Assembly: GCF_902809865.1 (NCBI RefSeq)
Contig: NZ_CADDWH010000001.1
Location: 806,001-870,000, forward strand
Length of the DNA: 64,000 bases
Direction of reading: 5' to 3'
DNA from: Halobacillus sp. Marseille-Q1614
GTDB taxonomy: Bacteria > Bacillota > Bacilli > Bacillales > Halobacillaceae
Shown here: in pieces, positions 53,450 to 61,343 of the stretch
Layout of the letters: every line of letters begins with the position of its first letter
Position numbering within the stretch: the stretch's first letter is position 1
Notes under the pieces: model-generated
The model's database searches: none
Told to the model about the DNA's origin: nothing
Seen by the model: the letters and a program-made list of their open reading frames with translations, nothing else
Position numbers and translations under genes: made by a program

Positions 53450-53680
53450 TTAGTGTTTGTCCTCATTCATATACAGCTCATCCATAATTAAATCTCCTTG
53501 GCCCAAACCTTCTAAATACCCCTCATAAGTTAGAGCTTTAACTTTCAATCGATTAATCTCATAATCCAGATCACCAAAATACATATGCATCTCTTTTAGG
53601 ACCTGCTTCAATTCATCGTTCAAATCCTGCTCCACTAAAACCTCTTGCCACTTGTCCAGCCTTTTCATTGTATTGTTCAT
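53450..53680 (-). CDS. Small helical protein of unknown function
   Basis: 76 residues with an excellent ribosome site (AAGGAGGCG). Acidic and helical (LDKWQEVLVEQDLNDELKQV then YEINRLKVKALTYEGYLEGL). No family recognised. It lies 94 bases downstream of another small gene on the same strand, so both may be co-transcribed from near the LexA box at 54048. Confidence 0.65.
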   Translation of the reverse strand: MNNTMKRLDKWQEVLVEQDLNDELKQVLKEMHMYFGDLDYEINRLKVKALTYEGYLEGLGQGDLIMDELYMNEDKH

Positions 53681-53773
53681 TTGTTTTTCGCCTCCTTAAT
53701 CTATAATCGTTAATTAGGAGGCATTTGGTGTCATTTTTAGCGAAAATTTTTTGTAAATTTCATGTAACGTCGA

Positions 53774-53986
53774 TTAATCTCCACATTTAAGTTCGAAATC
53801 CTCAACATCTCTACTGAATTCCACGGGTATACCCATAAAATTCATCGACAGCATGAGGGGATCTCCTTGTGCATCGAGGATAGGTCTGTTCTTTATCTGT
53901 CCTCCCAGCCATTCCTCGTTCATCTTTATCTTTGTAGCATCATCATTGTAAAATATCGCCATCTCCAAATCCCTAAATAACCTCAT
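53774..53986 (-). CDS. Small protein of unknown function, possibly SOS-regulated
   Basis: 70 residues from ATG 53986; an earlier ATG (54001) lies inside the ribosome site ATGGAGGTC, so the later one is chosen. The sequence (MRLFRDLEMAIFYNDDATKI) shows no motif I know. A LexA box lies 61 bases upstream, between this gene and a divergent small frame. Confidence 0.6.
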   Translation of the reverse strand: MRLFRDLEMAIFYNDDATKIKMNEEWLGGQIKNRPILDAQGDPLMLSMNFMGIPVEFSRDVEDFELKCGD

Positions 53987-54047
53987 ATAAATGACCTCCA
54001 TTCTCTAGTTTGATTTAATATGGAATGAGATATCATATATATTAACA

Positions 54048-54059
54048 GAACAAACGTTC
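54048..54059. promoter_or_regulatory. LexA (SOS) box between divergent small genes
   Basis: GAACAAACGTTC matches GAAC-N4-GTTC; with the following G it also fits the extended form. It may control the genes on either or both sides. Confidence 0.65.
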
Positions 54060-54082
54060 GTATGTAAGAGGGGGCGGCGTTT

Positions 54083-54172
54083 ATGAATGGAATATTGAAA
54101 CGTACTGCCAGGAATTGTGAGGCTTGTCGTTCATTACAAACTTATAAATACCAGCCGAAAAGATTAATTTAA
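54083..54172 (+). CDS. Very small protein (29 residues)
   Basis: ATG 54083 follows AGAGGGGGCGGCG and lies 23 bases after the LexA box. The product is basic and has a CEAC pair (MNGILKRTARNCEACRSLQT). It could be a true SOS small protein or the start of a truncated gene. Weak evidence. Confidence 0.4.
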   Translation: MNGILKRTARNCEACRSLQTYKYQPKRLI

Positions 54173-54275
54173 CCATCTTTAATCATCTTATAGAAATCCA
54201 CCTGTTAATTTTTTCTAATACATATATAATGAAAGGTGTAGAATAAGAACTCTGCTTATTGATAGGAGGCTGGAC

Positions 54276-54734
54276 ATGAAAAGACATGAAGCTTTAATCC
54301 CACTTTCCCACCACCACCATCACGCTTTAGTGTTGGCCCTTGAAATGAAAAAAGCAGGCACAGAAAAAAGCGAAAAGAATTATAAGCAATTAATAAGGGA
54401 AATGATTTCGTTTTGGAAAGAAGATGGCCAAGCGCATTTTAGGGATGAGGAGGAAATTTTACTGCCGGTTTATCTCGAATATGCTGAACAACCTAATGAA
54501 GGTTTGGTCAAACAGGTGCTATATCAACATGCGCAAATCAGAAGTCTGATTAGTCATCTTCGAGAAATCTCAAATACATCCTATGATAAAGTTAATGAAT
54601 TAGGCAAATTACTGGATGAGCATGTACGGCTGGAAGAAAGAGAATTGTTCCCATTGATTGAAGAAGCAGTACCTGATAAATACCTTTATGAAGCAAAAGG
54701 TGGTTTTCATAGAGATTCGTTGAGTGGGAAATAA
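54276..54734 (+). CDS. Hemerythrin-like HHE-domain protein
   Basis: 152 residues from ATG 54276 (ATAGGAGG upstream). The pattern LIPLSHHHHHALVLALEMKK, HFRDEEEILLPVY, QHAQIRSLI and LEERELFPLIEE supplies the His/Glu residues of a di-iron four-helix bundle. Such proteins bind oxygen or nitric oxide or sense iron. It is not a defence gene and may be ordinary host DNA next to the island. Confidence 0.75.
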   Translation: MKRHEALIPLSHHHHHALVLALEMKKAGTEKSEKNYKQLIREMISFWKEDGQAHFRDEEEILLPVYLEYAEQPNEGLVKQVLYQHAQIRSLISHLREISNTSYDKVNELGKLLDEHVRLEERELFPLIEEAVPDKYLYEAKGGFHRDSLSGK

Positions 54735-54946
54735 TACGTATTTGCAAGTGAAAGATCTGCTCCGCCGCCAGCAGAAATCAACCTGTTTAAATCTTATCCT
54801 GTACATTTTGCGTATCACGGAGAAAAATTTGGCAAACCCATGGTTTGCTATTTTATCAACTTTTGTGGGAATTCTTCGGTAGTAATCAAACGTTGTAATC
54901 GTGACTCGCAGTGGAGAGGACATTTAGCCATTCTCTAAAGTTTTTT
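54735..54946. other. Gene-free stretch left of the direct repeat
   Basis: No supported gene. No terminator-like hairpin was noticed directly after the hemerythrin gene. Confidence 0.35.
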
Positions 54947-54967
54947 TGACTGGATTTTGACTGGATA
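54947..54967. repeat. Left copy of a 21-bp direct repeat
   Basis: Two tandem TGACTGGAT units joined by TT and ending in A. The identical 21 bases recur at 62525-62545. The copies bracket 7.6 kb of defence-type genes and could be attachment or target sites. Confidence 0.6.
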
Positions 54968-55137
54968 ATACTCATAATTGTACATGTGCTATTTTTCAAA
55001 AAGTACCTTTATTAATATGAAAAAGCGTTTATAGAAGGAATTTCAGTTCCTATTTCTACCTATTTTTATAAAGAACAAGTATTATGTGGTGAAATTATTA
55101 AAATTTCACATAGTTTTACTGTTTTTCAAGCAAGGAT

Positions 55138-55173
55138 GAGCCCCACCTTTCCCCCAAAAGGTGAGGCTCATTT
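55138..55173. terminator. Terminator-like hairpin
   Basis: GAGCCccaCCTT...AAGGtgaGGCTC followed by ATTTTAA. No gene lies directly before it, so it may belong to deleted DNA. The remainder of 54968-55350 has no gene I can support. Confidence 0.55.
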
Positions 55174-55296
55174 TAATGAGTTCTAAAGTACTCGGTACTT
55201 AATTTCTCTTCAATATTCATGAACTATTTCTACTCATCGTAGATATATTCGATTATAGGGTTCCATGTACGTAATTTATTTGTCTTGGTAGCACTA

Positions 55297-55338
55297 AAAA
55301 AGGACCTCCACTAGGGTTGTACTCTAAAGCGGGTCCTA
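55297..55338 (-). terminator. Possible terminator of the small basic protein gene
   Basis: GGACCcgc...GtGGAGGTCC on the minus strand, just after the stop at 55351. Stem imperfect. Confidence 0.4.
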
Positions 55339-55350
55339 TTTCAATTATGA

Positions 55351-55542
55351 CTATTCTTTTGAAGTTCGATCTTTTGAGGTGCGGTCTTTAAAAAAATCTG
55401 GCAACTCACTGAAGAATTCGGTTTTAATTCCTTCGCGTTCATTGACGGACTTAGTCTTTAACTTCGGTTTCTTTCCAGGGTTGGTAGTTTTGTTTCCCTT
55501 CTTCTTTCGTTTAACAATGTCATCAAAAGAATTATCTCCCAC
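55351..55542 (-). CDS. Small basic protein with C-terminal repeat
   Basis: 63 residues from GTG 55542 (AGGAGGGGGC upstream). It is Lys-rich (VKRKKKGNKTTNPGKKPKLK) and ends in a short tandem repeat (DRTSKDRTSKE). No family recognised. It lies 20 bases downstream of the membrane-protein gene on the same strand and could be the third gene of the reverse-transcriptase operon. Confidence 0.5.
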   Translation of the reverse strand: MGDNSFDDIVKRKKKGNKTTNPGKKPKLKTKSVNEREGIKTEFFSELPDFFKDRTSKDRTSKE

Positions 55543-55561
55543 TATAGCCCCCTCCTTCCTG

Positions 55562-56140
55562 CTAAAGGTTTATGGATAAACAGTACAGACCGATGGTAGT
55601 TGGGACTGTTAATACCACTGCGATTAGGCTTAAATTAAAGAAAAGAGCTTTTTTGTTATTGATTGCCTGATTCTTTGAAAGGATTTCTTTATACAATTCA
55701 AGAAAGGAAGAAGCCATGACATCTACTTTGTTAATTTCATGTTCTTCTTTTAGAGCTCCTACATCAAACCTCTTATATCTCAAGGCAACTAATACAATTA
55801 CGGATAAAACGGTTGAACAGAGCCAGAAGAAAAGGGTACCTAACGCTAATAGTGCATAAAGTATTAGGAAGATTTTATTTGATGTTAACTCCATATTTAA
55901 AGCATCAATTTTACTCAATTCGATTTTAGATATAGCAAAGGTTAACAAGCCTGAAGATAAAGTGATTAAGATTCCTGTACGGGATTCTATTGTGTTTTTT
56001 CTATGCAATTCAAATTCATATTCTTTTAAAAGGATGGATAATATAAACTCTGAAGAGTGATATATGTTATCGCCATCTTCGGCATCAACAAGTTCTTCAT
56101 TCACATCATCTTCCTCAGCCAAAACTTCTTCGTTATTCAT
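55562..56140 (-). CDS. SLATT-like membrane protein, probable effector partner of the reverse transcriptase
   Basis: 192 residues; ATG 56140 is used because an earlier ATG lies within the ribosome site GGAGATGG. An acidic N-terminus is followed by a helix (FELHRKNTIESRTGILITLS) and three hydrophobic segments (GILITLSSGLLTFAI, FLILYALLALGTLFFWLCST, LIAVVLTVPTTIGLYCLSI). This is the rough layout of SLATT-type membrane proteins found with nucleotide- or RT-based defence systems; the match is by shape only. It follows the RT gene by about 100 bases on the same strand. Confidence 0.5.
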   Translation of the reverse strand: MNNEEVLAEEDDVNEELVDAEDGDNIYHSSEFILSILLKEYEFELHRKNTIESRTGILITLSSGLLTFAISKIELSKIDALNMELTSNKIFLILYALLALGTLFFWLCSTVLSVIVLVALRYKRFDVGALKEEHEINKVDVMASSFLELYKEILSKNQAINNKKALFFNLSLIAVVLTVPTTIGLYCLSINL

Positions 56141-56241
56141 CAAAACCATCTCCAGCTATTAATAAACTCATTGGAATCACATTTAGTATATTATACCATT
56201 AATGTGAAAAAAATCATTATATTTGGTGATTTTTATATAAC

Positions 56242-57744
56242 TTAAAAGTGGACAAAAGTGACTTGATTTTCTTTTAAATCTTTCCAATCCCCTTTCAGAT
56301 GAGACTTTGGCAATGCTTCGTAAATAAACAGCCAATATTGATCAATATCTTCTTTATTATTGTTTAATTTCCTTGCTAACTTTTTAAATTCCTTAACTTC
56401 AGAGTTGTAATTAATATGCTTTGCGTACAAAAAACCAAGTATGAAGAGAATACAATGATTACTGTTTCGTAAAAATTTGTAATCTATTTGAGGAATACTA
56501 AAATCGAATTTTATAGCAAAATAAATTGCATAAGAAACTGTCTCGTAGTTGTGAAAATTCACTCCTTCGTTATATATAGTCTGTGAAAACTCTTTTATTT
56601 TGGTTGTATCTACATTAAAAACTTTTAGTATATACTTTTCTAATAACGGTATTAAATAAGGGTAAATTACTGAAAGGTGGAATACGGTTTTTATATAATA
56701 CTCAGAAGCGTTATCTGTAAAGTCCTTAGAACTTAAAGCCTTAATAGTGTAGTTGAGAATCGCTGAATTAAAGTTATTTGAAGGCATTAATTGGATGGAT
56801 AAATCCAACAAAGCTCGCACATCGTTGAAGTCTAATTTCTTTTCATCATGAAGTTGTAGATAAGTGTTTAATTTTCTTACCCATTGCTCAGTAGATCCAG
56901 TTGGTAAAGGTTTAATTTGAGTTTTTTTATGATTTAGCATTAACTTGTATGTGCGAAGTTGCTCAGATAATTCGGTCAAAAACTGTTGACCTTCCTCATA
57001 ACTAGAAACATAGCATGCGTAGTCATCTACATTCCTCATATATTTCCAATTATTTTTTCTTAACTCAAAGTCTATTGAAGTTAAGACTATTTCTGATAAC
57101 AAGTTTGAACTGGTAGGTCCTATTAGTAATCCTTGTGTTTCACCATTAGTAGTATTACGAACATACTTATCTAGTTTGTTATACCAATTGTTAGGGTCAC
57201 GATCATTTTTAGCTGTTGTCTTTCCTACTAGAGCCCATGGTAGAGAATGCGTGTATATACTTGGAAAACAGGTGGATATATCTGCGTTTACTATGTATTT
57301 CTTTCCGATTAACAAGTCTGGTTCTGGGCTTCCGTCAATATAATACTTCTTATAATTCATTTCGAATAATTTTTTTGTGTCTTTTAGTTTTCTAATATGA
57401 ATTCTGCTTCTTTTATGGCTGTCTCCCTCTGTATTTTGTTTGAAATGATTTAATATTTTATCCCAATTCTCTTTTAAATGTTTACAAAGTATTTGGTAGG
57501 CCATTGGGTTAGGGATACCTAACGCCCTAGGTATATTAATGTTTCTCATATTCTCATAATATATATAGGAGCGCTCTTTTTTTGTGTTATTGAAAGAAGG
57601 GGTGTTAGTTTCGCAGTAGTCAAAAAATGGTTTGGAAGTTAAGAATGGCGGCAAATTATCATTAAATAAACCATAAGCTAACAGACCTTCGTATAAATCA
57701 CCCTGTGAAATCTGATTCATTAGCTCATAGTAAGTTTTATTCAT
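56242..57744 (-). CDS. Defence-type (UG/Abi-like) reverse transcriptase
   Basis: 500 residues from ATG 57744 (AAGGAGGA upstream). RT blocks: YIVNADISTCFPSIYTHSLP (motif A Asp), GLLIGPTSSNLLSEIVLTSI (motif B), and RNVDDYACYVSS (motif C). Motif C is NVDD rather than the usual YxDD, but both catalytic Asp remain. No maturase domain, HNH or intron structure is present, and there is no template/variable repeat pair. The C-terminal 250 residues are helical, as in Abi/UG enzymes. These act against phages, often by untemplated or RNA-templated DNA synthesis. Family class not determined. Confidence 0.7.
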   Translation of the reverse strand: MNKTYYELMNQISQGDLYEGLLAYGLFNDNLPPFLTSKPFFDYCETNTPSFNNTKKERSYIYYENMRNINIPRALGIPNPMAYQILCKHLKENWDKILNHFKQNTEGDSHKRSRIHIRKLKDTKKLFEMNYKKYYIDGSPEPDLLIGKKYIVNADISTCFPSIYTHSLPWALVGKTTAKNDRDPNNWYNKLDKYVRNTTNGETQGLLIGPTSSNLLSEIVLTSIDFELRKNNWKYMRNVDDYACYVSSYEEGQQFLTELSEQLRTYKLMLNHKKTQIKPLPTGSTEQWVRKLNTYLQLHDEKKLDFNDVRALLDLSIQLMPSNNFNSAILNYTIKALSSKDFTDNASEYYIKTVFHLSVIYPYLIPLLEKYILKVFNVDTTKIKEFSQTIYNEGVNFHNYETVSYAIYFAIKFDFSIPQIDYKFLRNSNHCILFILGFLYAKHINYNSEVKEFKKLARKLNNNKEDIDQYWLFIYEALPKSHLKGDWKDLKENQVTFVHF

Positions 57745-58237
57745 TAAAATCCTCCTTATACATATACACAATACTTATGTATCAGATATATAAATCTAAT
57801 TACTTAAAATAATACCATATTTTTAAAGGGGAAGAATGGTAGAATGTCGAACTTTGATTCTATGTGCCTGTGAAAGAGGTATGGTTAATTGGAAACACGC
57901 GAAATCATAAAAAAAGCTTTAAACGCTTTAGTATCTGCTAAACGTCCAAGTACCTAAGATGAAAGTGTTATTCACATGACCGACTGTAAAATTAAGATTG
58001 ATTTATGGTGAATTGTAGAGTAGTTACGGGTAAACTTATTAAGTTTAATGAATGTATCCCAGTTTTTGACCTCATTATTCAGAAGGTACCTTTGCTGGCT
58101 ACAATTCAAGTGAGAATAGTTGGATTCAACTTTTCTGGTTCTTCAGGGTTACGTAATTTAGCTGTTAAATTCCTAATTGGTCGCCAATGATTTGATGGGT
58201 AATAGAAATTTAAAATATAAATGGAGAGATTTAGGCA
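57745..58237. other. Upstream region of the RT gene
   Basis: Apart from promoters, it holds a 22-codon frame (57889-57957, TTG start with AGAGGT) reading METREIIKKALNALVSAKRP, likely a truncated gene. No convincing RNA gene next to the RT was recognised, although a short non-coding RNA could lie here. Confidence 0.35.
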
Positions 58238-58444
58238 ATGAGTAATGAAATGCATTATTGTAGTGAAGTAATGCTCAAGAAAATTCAACACAATTTAGAT
58301 TTTAAAGTAAACAATGTTAGGGATTTGACTCATTATTTGGTTATTGAAGGTTTCAAAGAAGAAGATATAGATCGTTGTCTTTTTGAATTAGGACAAAAAG
58401 AGGTTATTAGTTTTGCGGAAAATTCCAACACAACCGGGAAATAA
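58238..58444 (+). CDS. Small protein of unknown function
   Basis: 68 residues from ATG 58238 with GGAGAG ten bases upstream. Helical sequence (VRDLTHYLVIEGFKEEDIDR) with no motif recognised. It reads away from the RT gene and stands alone within the island. Confidence 0.5.
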   Translation: MSNEMHYCSEVMLKKIQHNLDFKVNNVRDLTHYLVIEGFKEEDIDRCLFELGQKEVISFAENSNTTGK

Positions 58445-58783
58445 TAGGATCTTAATGGTTAGCGATAAGAAAGTATATTAAGATTAGAAGAGTAGTGGAA
58501 AATCAACTAATTAATAACCTTCTGGTAAAAAAGGCTAACGTCCAGTGTCAGATGGGATATACCTAAATCCTTTTAATATGAGACGATTATAGTATGAAAT
58601 TTTTGAAACTATATATCGTAGGAAATGTCGATTATACCATGCAAAGGTATGACATACTTTTTGACATACTGCATCTCATAATTGCTTAGGTTTCCCTGAA
58701 TATAACATTTGATTTGAGGATACAGAAGCTTCTCCGACTTGGTTATTTGTATGCTATTGTTTCCTATTTATTTAGACGAATCC

Positions 58784-58803
58784 ATGGGCGGCATTATGCA
58801 AGT
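58784..58803. repeat. Short repeat shared with 62659-62678
   Basis: ATGGGCGGCATTATGCAAGT here and ATGGGCGGCATGATGTAAGT at 62659 agree at 18 of 20 positions. One copy is inside the direct-repeat island, the other just outside. The rest of 58445-58886 shows no gene. Confidence 0.45.
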
Positions 58804-58886
58804 TCGCTCAACAGTTATAAACAGATGCTTGTTTAGGTAAAGCAAATTCATAGAGAGTTTTAACGGAGAAGTAATATAAATTATAT

Positions 58887-58923
58887 AAGGTCCCCCGCCC
58901 TCCATAAAGGGGGGACCTTATTT
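58887..58923. terminator. Strong terminator, probably for the PD-(D/E)XK gene
   Basis: AAGGTCCCCC...GGGGGGACCTT with TTATATAA on one side and ATTT on the other; usable in either direction. It lies about 125 bases past the stop at 59048. Confidence 0.6.
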
Positions 58924-59047
58924 GGCAATGCTTAACTAATTCCTTATCTTCAATTATAAATTTTTCTTTTCCAATTTCATTTAGGAAAGCCTCGTATGTA
59001 TAGGTTTTTTGTTTAGCTTATCTAGTTGTCCCGATTGCATTTATGCA

Positions 59048-60262
59048 TTAGTGGTTTAAGTGTTCTCTGTTATCATTGAAAGTTTGATGAATACTAATGA
59101 GGTCATGATTAAGAAAATCAATAAATTTACTAGATATTTTTTTCAGAGCATCTTCATAATTGGTTTCTTCTTCGAAACTCTTCGGAAGGAACTCACGCGT
59201 GTAGATCGTTGTATACTGATTGTTGTGCTTTCCTAATTTACCCCGAAAAGAACTTTTATTGTTTTTAATAACCTCATAAATCTTCTGTCTAATAGCTTGG
59301 TCACCAGGACCTATAATTAGTTTCAGAACTAACTTGTTGTTTCTGTTCTGAAACTCAAATAACAAGATGCGTTTGGAAGATGTCCAACCGTTCCCTTTCT
59401 TTTCTATCAAAGTATCTATTTCTTTTGTAGAGAATCGAGTATAAGATTTAGAGGATGTATCTAAAATCAATTCTGGTTCTTGTTTGATAAGTTCCTTCAG
59501 ATCCTTGGCGATATCAGAGTATATATCAGGTTTGTATTCAAAAATAAGATCTAGTGCTTTCTTATGCTTATAATAAATTTCTCTGCATACTCTTTCTAAT
59601 TCTTCGTCCCCCACAATATACCTCCTCATAGTTGTTATATATTGATCTAAAAAATGTTTAACACGATTACTTATAATGTCTCCTTTTAGTTCCATTCCTT
59701 GCTCTACAATATTTATGAATTGATCGTAATCAAAGCTAAGCCAATTATCTTTGTCGCTAGCAGGCTCCCCATAAGGTGTCAAAAAAATAAAGATCTTTTG
59801 GTAATCAGGAAACTCTTCTTGAATAATGTAGCGGTATTTTTGTAATTGGTGCTTTGATTCTTTGCTCCACACTTTATTTTCAACCGTTACGACAAATTGG
59901 CTCTTATTAGAAAAAGCTACAACATCCATGTCTCTCCACTCTCTGCGAACTACAAAATCATTGTAATTTAGCAAGGAGATGTCCAGAGGAGTATATGTAA
60001 TGGTTGAGTTATCGTTATGGTTTTGATAAACAATAGACTGAATTACTTTTTTAAGTACATAGTCCCCTAAGCCATGATTTTCGTAAGGTGCTAGTAACCA
60101 ACTGAGGACGTTACTATGGCGAATTTCAGTATTAATTATTCCTAAAGTTTCAAAGACATTAAAGGGTGCAAGCTTTGCGTCTATTCTATCTAAAATTTCG
60201 ATGTCCATTAGAAATTGCTCTAATGCCTCACGATTACTGGTAGTAATTGATGAGTCTTTCAT
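59048..60262 (-). CDS. PD-(D/E)XK nuclease-family protein
   Basis: 404 residues from ATG 60262 (AAGGAGAG upstream). The N-terminal region (ILDRIDAKLAPFNVFETLGI then TEIRHSNVLSWLLAPYENHG) and the core EWRDMDVVAF plus VVTVENKVWSKESKHQLQKY (D...ExK) are typical of the PDDEXK_4 family. Such proteins are common in defence islands and are thought to cut nucleic acid, sometimes as single-gene systems. The C-terminal half is unrecognised. It stands alone between the RT operon and the GIY-YIG pair. Confidence 0.7.
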   Translation of the reverse strand: MKDSSITTSNREALEQFLMDIEILDRIDAKLAPFNVFETLGIINTEIRHSNVLSWLLAPYENHGLGDYVLKKVIQSIVYQNHNDNSTITYTPLDISLLNYNDFVVRREWRDMDVVAFSNKSQFVVTVENKVWSKESKHQLQKYRYIIQEEFPDYQKIFIFLTPYGEPASDKDNWLSFDYDQFINIVEQGMELKGDIISNRVKHFLDQYITTMRRYIVGDEELERVCREIYYKHKKALDLIFEYKPDIYSDIAKDLKELIKQEPELILDTSSKSYTRFSTKEIDTLIEKKGNGWTSSKRILLFEFQNRNNKLVLKLIIGPGDQAIRQKIYEVIKNNKSSFRGKLGKHNNQYTTIYTREFLPKSFEEETNYEDALKKISSKFIDFLNHDLISIHQTFNDNREHLNH

Positions 60263-60457
60263 ATTCACTCTCCTTACGTCAGTGTCTCATTGTATTTTAA
60301 ATACGTCTTTTTAATTATACAAGAGAATAAAGTTCTCTAGAAAATGCTCTCGTATATTTCCTTGCAATTTTTATAGAATTGAGATTATAGATGGTTTTAG
60401 TTCGACTTCAATTCAATAACCTTTACAATAAGAAGAAAAGATAAAAAGGGGTGTCTT

Positions 60458-61321
60458 ATGGGTTACACAGGTCGTACGATACAAATTTTCCTTCCGTTTG
60501 GTTCCCCCCGTGGGGTGAAAATTGCGGAGATCACCAATCGCACTGTTCAAGCAATTTATATTCCAAGAAATGAATTACATAAAGCTGCAGAGCGTCCGGA
60601 GGTTCAAAGTGTAGGAGTTTATTATTTATTTGGACAACACGCTAAAGATTCCAAACCTCAAGTTTACGTAGGAGAAGCAGAAAATTGCTTAACACGGCTA
60701 AAGCAGCATCATCAAAAGAAAGAGTTTTGGGATGGGGCAGTTGTTTTTGTTACGAATAATCAGCAAAACCAATTTACCAAGACAGATGTAAAGTTTTTAG
60801 AACATTTATCTTATGAGGTAGTAAAACGAGTTGGGAGATATAAAATTGACCAAACCGTTCCGCAAGCATCTTTTGTTCCTGAATGGCGGCAAGTTGATCT
60901 ATACGATATCTTTGATACGCTGAAAATTCTATTATCTACTTTAGGTTATCCTGTTTTTGAAGAGATGAGGAAATCTTCCGTGAACGACGCTGCAAATGTC
61001 TTTTATTGTAAAGGGAAAGGAATCGAAGCAAAAGGAGAGTACAATGATGAAGGATTTGTGATTTTTAAGGGTTCTACGATGCAACCTGAGGTAACAAAAA
61101 GCATTCATAATTACCTAATTACAAAAAGAGAGGCATTAATAAATGACGGTGTAGTGTTCAAGAACGATTTAGGATGGTATGAGTTTAATGAAGATTATCA
61201 GTTCACTTCTCCCAGCCAAGCAGCTGCCGTGGTGTTAGGAAGAGCTGCAAATGGGTGGACAGCATGGAAAAATAAAGACAAACAAACCCTTGATGAGTTG
61301 AAGAGAAAAGACTTGGAATAA
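60458..61321 (+). CDS. GIY-YIG nuclease with DUF4357-type C-terminus
   Basis: 287 residues from ATG 60458 (AAAAGGGGTG upstream). The GIY-YIG core is GVYYLFG ... VYVGEAENCLTRLKQHH, with the conserved Arg and a later Glu (FLEHLSYEVV). The C-terminal part (SPSQAAAVVLGRAANGWTAW) matches DUF4357, often fused to such nucleases. It lies 22 bases before the MrcB-HNH gene, so the two form a likely operon and may work as one nuclease system. Confidence 0.75.
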   Translation: MGYTGRTIQIFLPFGSPRGVKIAEITNRTVQAIYIPRNELHKAAERPEVQSVGVYYLFGQHAKDSKPQVYVGEAENCLTRLKQHHQKKEFWDGAVVFVTNNQQNQFTKTDVKFLEHLSYEVVKRVGRYKIDQTVPQASFVPEWRQVDLYDIFDTLKILLSTLGYPVFEEMRKSSVNDAANVFYCKGKGIEAKGEYNDEGFVIFKGSTMQPEVTKSIHNYLITKREALINDGVVFKNDLGWYEFNEDYQFTSPSQAAAVVLGRAANGWTAWKNKDKQTLDELKRKDLE

Positions 61322-61343
61322 GAAAGGGGAAGGGAGGGAGCAC

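Noticed and set aside
53265-53453. 62-codon plus-strand frame
   Set aside because: No ribosome site, unusual composition, and it ends in the terminator of the opposite gene.
56242-57744. Reverse transcriptase as part of a diversity-generating retroelement or group II intron
   Set aside because: No template/variable repeat pair, no accessory protein, no domain V and no maturase region were seen.
58005-58190. 61-codon plus-strand frame upstream of the small island gene
   Set aside because: No ribosome site and no recognisable sequence; probably chance.
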